Part shown: positions 18,854 through 26,912 of the stretch, in pieces
Layout of the letters: each line of letters opens with the position of its first letter
Numbering within the stretch: position 1 is the first letter of the stretch
DNA from: DASXHY01 sp036272195
Lineage (GTDB): Bacteria > Verrucomicrobiota > Verrucomicrobiia > Limisphaerales > DASXHY01
DNA: 64,000 bases
NCBI GenBank assembly: GCA_036272195.1
Contig: DATAZE010000007.1
Location: forward strand, 1-64,000
Direction: 5' to 3'
Notes under the pieces: generated by a model
What the model was told of the DNA's origin: nothing
The model's input: only the letters and a program-made list of their open reading frames with translations
Databases searched by the model: none
Program-made: the position numbers and the translations under genes

Positions 18854-20632
18854 TCAGGCTTTGCTCTCGAAGAGGCTGGGCGCGGATTGCCAGGCGAGTT
18901 GCTGGCATTTGGAAAGAATTTCGGAGCCGGATTCGGAATTCAAGGCGAACTCCGCAAGCGCTTGCGCTTCGGCAATCTTCAAACGGCGCACCATGTATTT
19001 GATCTGCGGCACGAGCGGCGGCGCAGCGCTTAATTCATCCACGCCCAGTCCAATCAGGAGCGCGGTCATGATCGGTTCACCCGCCATCTCGCCGCAAACG
19101 CTCACGGTAATTTTATTTTTGCGCGCCGCGTCCACGGTGGCTTTGATCAAACGGATGATGGCCGGATGCGTGGGCTCGTACAGATGGGCGATTTTTTCAT
19201 TCATCCGGTCCACGGCCAGCGCGTATTGGATCAAATCGTTCGTGCCGATGCTGAAAAATTTCACGCGCCGCCCCATCGAGTCGGCAATCAGCGCGGCAGA
19301 GGGAATTTCAATCATCGCGCCGATTTCCAGCTTTTCATCGTAGGCAAGGCCTTCCTTGCGCAACTCGCCTTTGTATTCTTCGACGAGAGCGTTGGCCTGA
19401 TTGAGTTCATCCAAACCGGATATCATGGGATACATCATGCGGATGTTCCCATGAGCGCTGGCGCGCAAAATGGCGCGAAGCTGGCTGCGAAACACCTCCA
19501 CCTCCTGCAGGCAAAAACGAATCGCGCGCCAGCCTAAAAACGGATTCATCTCGGTCGGCACCTGGAGATGGGAAAGGAATTTATCGCCGCCCAAATCAAA
19601 GGTGCGGATGGTGACCGGATGCGGTTTCAGCGTCTCGGCAATCTGGCGGTAGGCTTTGTATTGCTCGTCTTCGGTCGGGGACGAGTCGCGATTGATGAAA
19701 AGATATTCGGTGCGGAACAGCCCCACGCCTTCCGCGCCACTGGCGGTGACGGCTTCTCCATCCGCGGCCTGTTCGACGTTCGCGGTGAGAAAAACGCGGT
19801 GACCATCCAGCGTGATCGCGGGTTTAAGCAGGATGTCCCGCAGTTTTTCCTGCAAGGTGACCTGCTTGCGGATGAGCTGGCCGTATTCAAAAAGCGTTTG
19901 GTCGGTCGGGTTAAGAATGACCACGCCGTTGAAGCCATCGAGCAGCGCGTATTGTCCGGTCTGTAATTCTTCACTCGCGGTTTTCAGGCCGACCACGGCG
20001 GGGATGCGCATGGAGCGGGCCATGATGGCGGTATGCGAGGTCTTGCTGCCGATGTCCGTGGCGAAACCGAGCACTTTGGTACGGTCCATTTGCGCGGTGT
20101 TCGACGGCGTCAAATCATGGCTGATAATGATGCACGGCTCGTCCAATTGGCGCAGGTCGATCTCGTCCCGTTTGCCGAGCAAATTGTTCAACACGCGCGT
20201 GGTGACATCGCGCATGTCGCCGGCGCGTTCACGGAGATAATCGTCTTCAATGGCGGCGAGGGTCGCGGCGTAACGCTCGGCTACTTTGTGGAACGCGTAT
20301 TCGGCATTGGCCTTTTCTTCGTTGATGCTGCGCACGACTTCATCGATCAGGGTGCGGTCTTCGAGCACGAGCAGGTGGGCGTCGAAGATGCTTCCCTCCT
20401 TGGCGCCCATGGCGGAACTGACCTTGCGTTGGACGTCGAGGATTTCGTGGCGAGTTTGCACCAGCGCGCGTTCGAGGCGGGTGACTTCCTCGTGCAATTT
20501 GGCTTCGGCAATGGCCTGGCGATGGATGGTGTGCGGGGCCTGCCCGAGCACGAGAATTTTGGCGCGGCAGACGCCATTGGAAACGGGAATGCCCCGAAAA
20601 ACTTTTTCACCTTTGTGCAACGGTTCTGGCAC
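18854..20632 (-). CDS. ptsI: PTS enzyme I (phosphoenolpyruvate-protein phosphotransferase)
   Basis: Enzyme I takes phosphate from PEP and passes it to HPr. The 592-residue protein starts KGEKVFRGIPVSNGV. The phospho-His region is GSKTSHTAIMARSMRIPAVVG, the PEP-binding block is GAEGVGLFRTEYLF, and the C-terminal barrel has MYPMISGLDEL and SIGTNDLIQYALAVDRMNE, with the active-site Cys in VSVCGEMAG. Because the open frame upstream runs into a family A repeat, I set the start at the GTG at 20632, just before the conserved N-terminus. No HPr or enzyme II gene is in the window, so a regulatory PTS is possible. Confidence 0.93.
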   Translation of the reverse strand: MPEPLHKGEKVFRGIPVSNGVCRAKILVLGQAPHTIHRQAIAEAKLHEEVTRLERALVQTRHEILDVQRKVSSAMGAKEGSIFDAHLLVLEDRTLIDEVVRSINEEKANAEYAFHKVAERYAATLAAIEDDYLRERAGDMRDVTTRVLNNLLGKRDEIDLRQLDEPCIIISHDLTPSNTAQMDRTKVLGFATDIGSKTSHTAIMARSMRIPAVVGLKTASEELQTGQYALLDGFNGVVILNPTDQTLFEYGQLIRKQVTLQEKLRDILLKPAITLDGHRVFLTANVEQAADGEAVTASGAEGVGLFRTEYLFINRDSSPTEDEQYKAYRQIAETLKPHPVTIRTFDLGGDKFLSHLQVPTEMNPFLGWRAIRFCLQEVEVFRSQLRAILRASAHGNIRMMYPMISGLDELNQANALVEEYKGELRKEGLAYDEKLEIGAMIEIPSAALIADSMGRRVKFFSIGTNDLIQYALAVDRMNEKIAHLYEPTHPAIIRLIKATVDAARKNKITVSVCGEMAGEPIMTALLIGLGVDELSAAPPLVPQIKYMVRRLKIAEAQALAEFALNSESGSEILSKCQQLAWQSAPSLFESKA

Positions 20633-20676
20633 TGCCGCACAATTAAGCGGAAAGAACGTAGGTTGGAAAGGAATAA

Positions 20677-20757
20677 TAGTGGCACGGGCGTCCGCCCGCG
20701 CGTTCCCAAAATCGGATTCCAAACCGAAACACACGGGCGAGGACGCCCGTGCCACTA
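20677..20757. repeat. Family A palindrome (81 bp variant) between efp and ptsI
   Basis: It starts TAGTGGCACGGGCGTCCGCC and ends GGACGCCCGTGCCACTA, with a longer, diverged loop. It lies 45 bases upstream of the likely ptsI start and touches the efp terminator. The long open frame upstream of ptsI is this repeat being read through. Confidence 0.85.
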
Positions 20758-20786
20758 TAAAAAAAGCCCGCCATATGGCGGGCTTG
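20757..20786 (-). terminator. Rho-independent terminator of efp
   Basis: On the minus strand the perfect hairpin AAGCCCGCCATATGGCGGGC (20764-20785) is followed by a T-rich run (complement of 20757-20765). It lies 22 bases after the efp stop codon and separates efp from ptsI. Confidence 0.85.
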
Positions 20787-20807
20787 AAACTTTAGACCCC
20801 GGACTAA

Positions 20808-21365
20808 TTAAGCCCGTTCCATGTATTTACCAGTGCGGGTGTCTACTTTGATCTTTTCGCCGGTCTTGATGAACAGCGGCGCCTGGACGGTGATGCCGGT
20901 TTCCACGGTGATGGGCTTCTGCACGTTGTTGGCGGAATCGCCGCGAATGCCTTCCGGCGCGTCGGTAACAGTGAGGATGACCGAGGAGGGCAATTCAATG
21001 GACACCGCTTTTTCCTCGACGAAAGTCACGGTAATCTGGCCGTTCTCCACGAGGTAATCCTTGGCGTCGCCGACGAGGTCGGCATTGAGCGTGACGGTCT
21101 CGTAATTTTCCGGGTCGGTGAAAACGAAATCCTCGCCGTCCTTGTAGCTGAATTCCATTTTCTTGGTGATCATCGGGACCGGCTCGATTTTTTCGGTCGA
21201 GCTGAAACGCACATCGGAGGATTTTCCGGTGCGGATGCTGCGGATGGTGGCTTGCACAAACGCGCGGAGGTTGCCGGGCGTGCGGTGCTGGCTGTCGAGG
21301 ACGACGCAGATGTCGCCGTTGTAATTGATCGCCATTCCACGGCGAAGGTCGTTTGCTGTTGCCAT
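20808..21365 (-). CDS. efp: Translation elongation factor P
   Basis: EF-P binds between the ribosomal P and E sites and rescues polyproline stalling. The 185-residue product has the usual three beta domains: an N-terminal KOW-like domain (LRRGMAINYNGDICVVLD), a middle OB domain and a C-terminal OB domain (ADLVGDAKDYLVENG, IELPSSVILTVTDAPEG). The tip of the domain I loop reads TPGNLRAF. Asn32 sits where EF-P normally has a modifiable Lys or Arg (K34 in E. coli, R32 in Pseudomonas); the nearest Arg is R34. Either no modification or an unusual one is implied. It ends at a clear terminator. Confidence 0.95.
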   Translation of the reverse strand: MATANDLRRGMAINYNGDICVVLDSQHRTPGNLRAFVQATIRSIRTGKSSDVRFSSTEKIEPVPMITKKMEFSYKDGEDFVFTDPENYETVTLNADLVGDAKDYLVENGQITVTFVEEKAVSIELPSSVILTVTDAPEGIRGDSANNVQKPITVETGITVQAPLFIKTGEKIKVDTRTGKYMERA

Positions 21366-21814
21366 AATCTAGACTGTAAAATTGATGTTTTTGCCCGGCC
21401 GGGCCTTTCCGGGACGGGGGCCGAGTAAAATACCGGAGGGCAGGATGAAAGCAAGCGCGGATTTGGTAGTGTCTGAATTTGGGGTATGGTTATAAGTGGG
21501 TGACATTGCTGTTGGAAAAGCACCGTGGGTATTGGCGACGTCCGTCAGAGCGGCAGAGGATTCTAGCCTATGAAGATCCCACCTCACCCATTTATAATCA
21601 CACCCCTTAATTTGGCAGAAAGCACGGAGCGCGGGTCTGCGACCCGCAGCGGGCCACCAGTCAGAGACCACAGGCATAGCCGGTGACGTTAGGATTTTCA
21701 CCGTTCCTGCGGCTCACAGAGCCGCACTCCTCAAATTAAGACGCTGCCCGGATTTTTGGGGAAATCTCGACAAAATCCGGTGTTTGCATACCCTGCCGGA
21801 AAGCGAACTTCGCC
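21366..21814. other. Non-coding interval with several palindromic repeats
   Basis: About 450 bases without a supported gene. GGTTATAAGTGGGTGA (from 21487) is mirrored by TCACCCATTTATAA (to 21597), giving a palindrome of about 115 bases. Short hairpins CGGGTCTGCGACCCG and GGCTCACAGAGCC follow, resembling further repeat families. The efp promoter must lie at the left edge. Confidence 0.6.
21427..21454 (-). promoter_or_regulatory. Possible sigma70-type promoter for efp
   Basis: On the minus strand TTGCTT (21454-21449) and TATTTT (21432-21427) are separated by 16 bases, with the efp start codon about 60 bases further on. The match is moderate and rests on inspection only. Confidence 0.3.
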
Positions 21815-22201
21815 ATGTGGACGTGTCCAAAATGCGGTGAAGCCATTGAAGGCCAGTTCGATTCCTGCTGGAAATGCTCGAATGTTTCACGAGAACCGGC
21901 GGTTCCGGTGCGCCCGCCCCTTAAAGGTTCTGATTACCTCATCACCGCTCTGATTGCCTATTCAATACCCGTGCTGGCGATCTTACTACAGCCGGGTTTC
22001 ACCAATCGCTTCACGGTGTTTTGGGGTCGCGATCTTTTTAATGACGCCCAAGCCTGGTTGGAGATGCTCTTACCTGCGGCAATTAATTTTTTCATTTTGC
22101 TTCCCTTTCTGAGATTCCAGGGTTTAAGTCGCGCCGTGGCGATATTCCTTCTTTTCGGCTGGACCCTGTTTATTCTTTTCACGGCAGCCAAGATAAGATA
22201 G
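21815..22201 (+). CDS. Zinc-ribbon membrane protein, function unknown
   Basis: A 128-residue protein. The N-terminus has a zinc ribbon (WTCPKCGEAIEGQFDSCWKC, with two CxxC pairs). Three hydrophobic stretches follow, at about 45-62, 80-98 and 105-125, which look like membrane helices. Proteins of this design are common in Verrucomicrobia and Planctomycetes with no known role. The ATG at 21815 is directly before the zinc ribbon. The next gene, on the same strand 24 bases later, is also a small membrane protein. Confidence 0.7.
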   Translation: MWTCPKCGEAIEGQFDSCWKCSNVSREPAVPVRPPLKGSDYLITALIAYSIPVLAILLQPGFTNRFTVFWGRDLFNDAQAWLEMLLPAAINFFILLPFLRFQGLSRAVAIFLLFGWTLFILFTAAKIR

Positions 22202-22225
22202 CGATCGACGCCGGGCCTTCATTTT

Positions 22226-22585
22226 ATGTACGAACAACGATCCAAGCCGCTCCTGGCCCGCAAAAAGTTTTACCACCGTCTGGCGCGTAGCGCTGCGCTG
22301 GGGGTGTCAGTCCTGGTTTTCGGATTGCTCATCGGCATGGTGGGGTATCATGTTTTTGAGAGTATGGGCTGGATCGACGCCTTTTCGAACGCGGCCATGA
22401 TTCTTTCTGGCATGGGGCCAATGGGAGAACTGAAGACGAACGGCGGAAAAATTTTCGCCGGCTGTTACGCGCTGTTCAGCGGCGTGGCATTTCTCACAAG
22501 CATCGGTGTGGTCTTCGCGCCGATATTTCACCGATTCCTGCACAAGTTCCATATGGAGACGGCGAAGGAAGCGAAGGAGAAATGA
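22226..22585 (+). CDS. Small two-helix membrane protein, ion-channel-like
   Basis: A 119-residue protein with two membrane helices (about 25-46, LGVSVLVFGLLIGMVGYHVF, and 84-103, YALFSGVAFLTSIGVVFAPI). The connecting segment is DAFSNAAMILSGMGPMGELKTNGGKIFAG. The helix-pore-helix arrangement recalls two-TM potassium channel domains, but the TVGYG-type filter is absent and the loop reads LSGMGPMG instead. Charged ends suggest both termini are cytoplasmic. The function is unknown. It lies 24 bases after the zinc-ribbon gene and is probably cotranscribed with it. Confidence 0.65.
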   Translation: MYEQRSKPLLARKKFYHRLARSAALGVSVLVFGLLIGMVGYHVFESMGWIDAFSNAAMILSGMGPMGELKTNGGKIFAGCYALFSGVAFLTSIGVVFAPIFHRFLHKFHMETAKEAKEK

Positions 22586-22602
22586 CTCCGGCAAGTGAGC
22601 GT

Positions 22603-22785
22603 GTCGCGGAGCGAAATTGGAAATTAGCCGGGGACAACGTCCCCGGTCCGCAGCCCCCCACGTTTTGCGTCCTGAATGGACGCTGGAAAGTTAACAACAA
22701 TTCCGGCGTCCTTTCAGGACGCATGGTTGTTAGCTGATTTTACCCGGCACGATGTGCCGGCTAATTTCCGGTGTCGCTCCGCGAC
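22603..22785. repeat. Compound palindrome downstream of the channel-like gene
   Basis: GTCGCGGAGCGAAATT at the left pairs with TCGCTCCGCGAC at the right end. Inside are CCGGGGACAACGTCCCCGG, GCGTCCTGAA...TTTCAGGACGC and CCGGCACGATGTGCCGG. These are nested short hairpins of the same type as other intergenic repeats here. Confidence 0.75.
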
Positions 22786-22883
22786 AAACGGATTCTTTTG
22801 CGCCAAAGAATTTGAGCCTCCTCACGTCGACTCCTACCACTAAAAGTTCGATAAATTCCCGCCCGTCGGCTATCTTGGCGCTG

Positions 22884-23378
22884 ATGACAGCAGGAGAAAT
22901 CATCGGCCTAACGATCACCTTGCTGGTGATGCTGATCGGCTTTGCCGGTAGCATCGTGCCGGTATTGCCGGGTCCGCCGCTGGTGCTGATTGCGGCACTG
23001 GGGCACCGGTTGTGGTTCGGCCAACACAGCGCCAGCGGATTGGTATTATTTTGCCTCACGGCGCTCACGCTCGCCGCGTTGTTGCTGGACTATTTCGCGA
23101 GTGTTTACGGTGCGAAACGTTTCGGCGCCACCTGGCGCGGATTGCTCGGAGCGTTCGTCGGCGGATTGGTGGGCATTTTCTTCAGCCTCCCGGGAATCAT
23201 CATCGGGCCATTCCTTGGCGCGCTGGTGTTTGAACTGTTGGGTGGTTACGAATTCAACAAAGCTTCCCGCGCCGGGCTGGGTGCAACACTGGGTGTCTTT
23301 GCGGGGGTATTCGCCAAATGCGCCGTCAGCGCGGTGATGATGCTACTGTTCACCGTGAGTGTGATTTTGCGGTCGTAA
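22884..23378 (+). CDS. DUF456 family membrane protein
   Basis: A 164-residue integral membrane protein with the DUF456 pattern: an N-terminal hydrophobic segment IGFAGSIVPVLPGPPLVLIAAL, a central helix ending DYFASVYGAKRFGATWRG, then the glycine-rich LLGAFVGGLVGIFFSLPG, GPFLGALVFELLGG and a final hydrophobic segment. The family function is unknown; glycine-zipper-like helices suggest close packing. The ATG at 22884 is preferred because the upstream extension of the frame is repeat sequence. Confidence 0.82.
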   Translation: MTAGEIIGLTITLLVMLIGFAGSIVPVLPGPPLVLIAALGHRLWFGQHSASGLVLFCLTALTLAALLLDYFASVYGAKRFGATWRGLLGAFVGGLVGIFFSLPGIIIGPFLGALVFELLGGYEFNKASRAGLGATLGVFAGVFAKCAVSAVMMLLFTVSVILRS

Positions 23379-23721
23379 AAATGATTTAGCCCCCCTTTTT
23401 CCAGTTCGTCACCATCCTAATTTGCTCTGATGTGTGCGGTGAAGCTGCTTGAAACGGTCAATCAGAAAGGAATGTTCGACATTCGACGGGACGCATCTGG
23501 ACACTGCCCCTAATATATTCGGCCCGGAGTGTAGTCCTGCGTTTGCGTGGCGTGGAGATTGCGCCGAACCGCCTGAAGGCGGAACTACAAGCGGGGGCAG
23601 TGTCCAGACGCGTCCCATTCGATAGACGAGGACGAGAAGGAGAACGAGGAGGAAGCTGTTGCGAGGCAAAAAACGTCCACTCATTCGCAATTTTTCGAAA
23701 TCCATCCCCTGCGAAATCGTT

Positions 23722-23749
23722 TTGACTCACTTGGCCGGTGGGATATGCT
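23722..23749 (+). promoter_or_regulatory. Possible sigma70-type promoter for pgk
   Basis: TTGACT (23722-23727) and TATGCT (23744-23749) are separated by 16 bases, 165 bases upstream of the pgk start codon. If used, the leader RNA would include the large palindrome at 23768-23896. Confidence 0.4.
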
Positions 23750-23767
23750 CTGCGGCCTTGTTTTGAA

Positions 23768-23896
23768 TCGATAGAGACGGCGCGCTGCGCTGTCTGCGCC
23801 GCGTTCAGCGGCGCAACCGATGGACATTACGCAAATCGGATATAACAATTTCCGCGACTGAACGGCGCGGGGACGCCGCAGCGCAGCGTCCCTACA
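23768..23896. repeat. Family H palindrome in the pgk leader
   Basis: TAGAGACGGCGCGCTGCGCTG at the left pairs imperfectly with CAGCGCAGCGTCCCTA at the right. A related half copy, TAGGGACAGCGCGCTGCGCC, lies at about 53240, and another, GCGGCGCGGCGTCTCTACC, at about 3130. Confidence 0.7.
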
Positions 23897-23914
23897 CGAA
23901 ACGATTTTGATTTT

Positions 23915-25168
23915 ATGGCCAAACTGACAATTCGAGACCTGAACGTTCGCGGGAAACGCGTTTTTTTGCGCGTGGATTATAATGTGCCGCTGGAAGAAAA
24001 AGACGGGCAGATGGTCATCACCGATGATACCCGCATCAAGGAAACTTTGCCCACGCTCAAGCATCTCATCGAGCAGGGCGGCAAATTGATTTTGACCGCG
24101 CACCTCGGCCGCCCCAAGGGCCAGCGCGAACCCTCCATGTCGTTGCGTCCGGTGGCGGCGCGGTTGGCGGATTTGCTGGGTCGCCCGGTGGCGTTCGTGG
24201 ACGATTGCATCGGCGAAAAAGTCGAGAAGACAGCGGGCGCATTGAAAGAAGGCGATGTGTTGCTGCTGGAAAACGTCCGTTATTACAACGAAGAGGAAAA
24301 GAATGATCCGGTCTTTGCGGAAAAGCTCGCGAAGGTGGCGGATGTGTATGTGAACGACGCGTTCGGCGCGGCGCATCGCGCGCATGCTTCCACCGAGGGC
24401 GTGGCGCGTATCGTGGCGAAGCGCGGCGGGAAATGCGCGGCCGGGTTGCTCATGGAGCGCGAGTTGAAATTTTTAGGTGATGAACTGGAAAACCCGGCGC
24501 GGCCGTTTGTGGTCATTCTCGGCGGCGCGAAGGTTTCGGACAAAATCAAAGTGATCGATCGCCTGCTGGAAAAGGCGGACACGATTTTGATCGGCGGTGC
24601 GATGGCTTACACGTTCCGGCTCGCGCACGGCAAGCCGGTGGGCAAATCGCTCGTCGAACCTGATCACAAGGGCACGGCCCTCGCCGCTGAGGAAAAGGCG
24701 AAGAAGCTGGGCGTGACGTTTGAATTGCCCACGGACGTGGTCGTTGGCAAGCCGGTGGACACGGGCAAGGTGAACAAAAAGGGCAAACCGGTCATGGATT
24801 TCGTGAACATCCATACGGTTACGGACGTGATTCCTGACGATTCGGAAGGCTTCAGCATCGGTGAACAGGCCGCGGCGCGTTACGCGAAAATTATTTCCAG
24901 TGCGAAGACGATTTTGTGGAACGGCCCCATGGGCATGTTTGAGGATGCTCGTTTTGCCGCCGGCACGAATGCCGTTGCCCAAGCAGTGGCAGACGCGACG
25001 CAGAAAAACGGCGCCAAGAGCATCATCGGCGGTGGTGACAGCGTGAAAGCGTTGAACAAGGCGAAGCTGGGCGATAAAGTGACGTTTATGAGCACGGGCG
25101 GCGGGGCGAGCCTTGAGTTTTTGGAAGGGGTGGAGCTGCCGGGCGTGGCGGCTCTTTCGGACAAGTGA
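23915..25168 (+). CDS. pgk: Phosphoglycerate kinase
   Basis: Pgk transfers phosphate from 1,3-bisphosphoglycerate to ADP in glycolysis. The 417-residue enzyme shows RVDYNVPLEEKDG (N-domain substrate site), LTAHLGRPKG, LLENVRYYNEEEKNDPVFA, DAFGAAHRAHAS, the hinge segment FVVILGGAKVSDKIKVI, and nucleotide-binding segments ILWNGPMGMFE and IIGGGDSVKAL...FMSTGGGASLEFLEG. It is about 20 residues longer than typical forms, with a lysine-rich insertion near residue 285. tpiA and secG follow, but a GxxExxY-bearing element starts immediately after the pgk stop codon. Confidence 0.97.
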   Translation: MAKLTIRDLNVRGKRVFLRVDYNVPLEEKDGQMVITDDTRIKETLPTLKHLIEQGGKLILTAHLGRPKGQREPSMSLRPVAARLADLLGRPVAFVDDCIGEKVEKTAGALKEGDVLLLENVRYYNEEEKNDPVFAEKLAKVADVYVNDAFGAAHRAHASTEGVARIVAKRGGKCAAGLLMERELKFLGDELENPARPFVVILGGAKVSDKIKVIDRLLEKADTILIGGAMAYTFRLAHGKPVGKSLVEPDHKGTALAAEEKAKKLGVTFELPTDVVVGKPVDTGKVNKKGKPVMDFVNIHTVTDVIPDDSEGFSIGEQAAARYAKIISSAKTILWNGPMGMFEDARFAAGTNAVAQAVADATQKNGAKSIIGGGDSVKALNKAKLGDKVTFMSTGGGASLEFLEGVELPGVAALSDK

Positions 25169-25679
25169 ATTTAACGCAAAGGCGCAAAGAGGCAAAGACG
25201 CAAAGGAATGAATTTTTCCGCCGCGTCCCTGGGCTTTGACAACTTTGCGTCAAAACTTTGTGACTGAAAACGAGATTAGCAAGGTGATCGTTGATAGTGC
25301 GATTGAGGTCCATCGAGAATTGGGCGGGCCAGGACTACTTGAGTGTCTCTATGAAGAGTCGATGGTGGAAGAGTTGGTTCGGCGAGGAATGAACGTGGAG
25401 CGGCAGCTCCCGGTTCCGATAGTTTACAAAGGCAAAACGCTCAGCGTTCCGCTTAAGTTGGATTTGAAAGTGAATGGTTTGGTTCTGATCGATAACAAAG
25501 CGGTGATGCAGTGGAATCTGATTTTTGAAGCACGATGTTGACATATTTGAGATTGACCGGGTTGAAACTGGGTTTAGTAATAAATTTCGGTGAGCAGTAC
25601 GTGAAAAACGGGATCCATCGAGTCGTGAACGGATTGTAAAAACTTTGCGCCTTTGTCTCTTTGCGCCTTTGCGTTAAAT
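25169..25679. mobile_element. 511-bp TIR-bounded element carrying a GxxExxY gene
   Basis: The left end (25169-25205, ATTTAACGCAAAGGCGCAAA and onward) and the reverse complement of the right end (25643-25679) match over 37 bases with two mismatches. The only gene between them is a frameshifted GxxExxY protein. The element starts at the base after the pgk stop and ends 11 bases before tpiA. A solo copy of the terminal repeat lies at 39015-39051 and a degenerate one at about 8397-8441. The matching inverted ends suggest a small non-autonomous mobile unit. Confidence 0.7.
25260..25639 (+). pseudogene. GxxExxY protein (PD-(D/E)XK-like), frameshifted
   Basis: The first part reads VTENEISKVIVDSAIEVHRE, then the family signature region LLECLYEESMVEEL and LDLKVNGLVLIDNKAV, a PD-(D/E)XK-nuclease-like core (D..K). 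At about 25531 a single base appears to be lost: the frame goes to FEARC-stop. The next frame continues with the expected family C-terminus, LTYLRLTGLKLGLVINFGEQ and GIHRVVNGL, ending at 25639. The intact product would be about 126 residues, the usual length. The GTG at 25260 fits the usual start just before TENEISK. A sequencing error cannot be excluded. Confidence 0.8.
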
Positions 25680-25690
25680 AAAATTTGAAA

Positions 25691-26458
25691 ATGAATAAAG
25701 AACGAAAATTGATCATCGCGGGAAATTGGAAGATGAATAAAACCGTGGCGGAGGCGCTGGACCTCGTCCGCGGTTTGAAAATCGAACTCGCGAGCGTGAA
25801 GGAAGTGGACATCGTGGTGTGCCCGCCTTACACGGCGTTGAGCGAGGTTTCCAAAGCCATCCTCGAAACCAAGAATATCCGGTTGGGCGCGCAAAACATG
25901 AGCGAAAATAACGTGGGCGCCTTCACCGGCGAAATTGCGGCGGTGATGCTGAAGGAATTTTCCGTGCGCTACGTGATTCTCGGGCACAGTGAGCGCCGGA
26001 TGTATCAAAAAGAAACGGACGCATTGATTGCGAAGAAGGCGGCGGCGGTTCATGCAGCGTCGCTCAAGCCGATTGTTTGCGTGGGCGAAACTTTGACCGA
26101 ACGTGAGGCGAATGAGATGGAAAAAGTTCTCGATACGCAGGTTCGCGGGAGCCTGGCCGGGCTGACGAAAGAGCAGATGGCCGAAACCGTGGTTGCCTAC
26201 GAACCGGTTTGGGCCATTGGCACCGGCAAGACGGCCACCACGCAGCAGGCGCAGGATGCGCATGCCTTTATCCGCGGTGTGCTGGCGAAAATGTTCGATG
26301 ATAACGTTGCCAAGAAGGTGCGTATTCAATATGGTGGAAGCGTCAAACCGTCCAATGCGCGGGAGCTGATGAGCCAGCTCGATGTGGATGGCGCGTTGGT
26401 GGGTGGGGCGTCGCTCGAGGCCCGGAGCTTTGCGGATATAATTAAGAATTCAATTTAA
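25691..26458 (+). CDS. tpiA: Triosephosphate isomerase
   Basis: TpiA interconverts dihydroxyacetone phosphate and glyceraldehyde 3-phosphate. The 255-residue enzyme has all active-site blocks: AGNWKMNKT (Asn, Lys), ILGHSERR (catalytic His) and VAYEPVWAIGTGKTAT (catalytic Glu and flexible loop 6), followed by IQYGGSVKPSNARELM (phosphate site). The ATG at 25691 is preferred over the TTG at 25685. It is separated from pgk by the GxxExxY element and is followed by secG after a single base, so tpiA and secG are cotranscribed. Confidence 0.97.
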   Translation: MNKERKLIIAGNWKMNKTVAEALDLVRGLKIELASVKEVDIVVCPPYTALSEVSKAILETKNIRLGAQNMSENNVGAFTGEIAAVMLKEFSVRYVILGHSERRMYQKETDALIAKKAAAVHAASLKPIVCVGETLTEREANEMEKVLDTQVRGSLAGLTKEQMAETVVAYEPVWAIGTGKTATTQQAQDAHAFIRGVLAKMFDDNVAKKVRIQYGGSVKPSNARELMSQLDVDGALVGGASLEARSFADIIKNSI

Positions 26459-26459
26459 T

Positions 26460-26906
26460 ATGCTGTTTTTGATCATTTTGTGCACGGTTGCGATGGTAAT
26501 TGATTGTATCATCCTGGTTTTTCTGGTGCTGATGCAATTGCCGAAGAAGGAAGCCGGCGCGGGCCTGGCGTTTGGCGCCGGGGCCACGGATGCGTTGTTC
26601 GGCGCGGGTTCGGGAAATTTCCTGACCAAGGCCACGAAATACACTGCGGGAATATTCTTCGTGCTGGCGGTCCTGCTGGGCGTCATGCAAAGCCATCGCG
26701 CGCATCAGCCGGGCTCCGACTTCCTGGAACGGGTGAAGCAACATCAAAATGAGCAACCGGCCATCGCTCCACTGCCTGCTCCCACGACTGCACCAGCGGC
26801 CGCTTCTGAGCCTCCGCCAATCGCGGCACCGGCCACGAATTTCCTGCTGTCACCTGTGCCCGCTACGAATGCCGCTCCAGCTCCAGTGGCTCCGGCACAA
26901 AAATAA
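26460..26906 (+). CDS. secG: Protein translocase subunit SecG
   Basis: SecG is the small accessory subunit of the SecYEG channel. Two membrane helices are at about 1-22 and 60-78. The conserved connecting segment LMQLPKKEAGAGLAFGAGAT and DALFGAGSGNFLTKATKYTA is present. The protein is 148 residues, longer than most SecG, because of a proline/alanine-rich tail from about residue 95 that is probably disordered. It starts one base after the tpiA stop. tpiA-secG adjacency is widespread in bacteria. Confidence 0.93.
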   Translation: MLFLIILCTVAMVIDCIILVFLVLMQLPKKEAGAGLAFGAGATDALFGAGSGNFLTKATKYTAGIFFVLAVLLGVMQSHRAHQPGSDFLERVKQHQNEQPAIAPLPAPTTAPAAASEPPPIAAPATNFLLSPVPATNAAPAPVAPAQK

Positions 26907-26912
26907 CCGGTA

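Larger units (their letters stand above)
23379..23914. other. Repeat-rich non-coding interval upstream of pgk
   Basis: About 535 bases with no supported gene. One palindrome pairs GGACGCATCTGGACACTGCC (23489-23508) with GGCAGTGTCCAGACGCGTCC (about 23598-23617) and encloses a half copy of the CCGCCTGAAGGCGGAACTAC repeat. A second spans 23768-23896. A possible pgk promoter lies between them. Confidence 0.65.
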
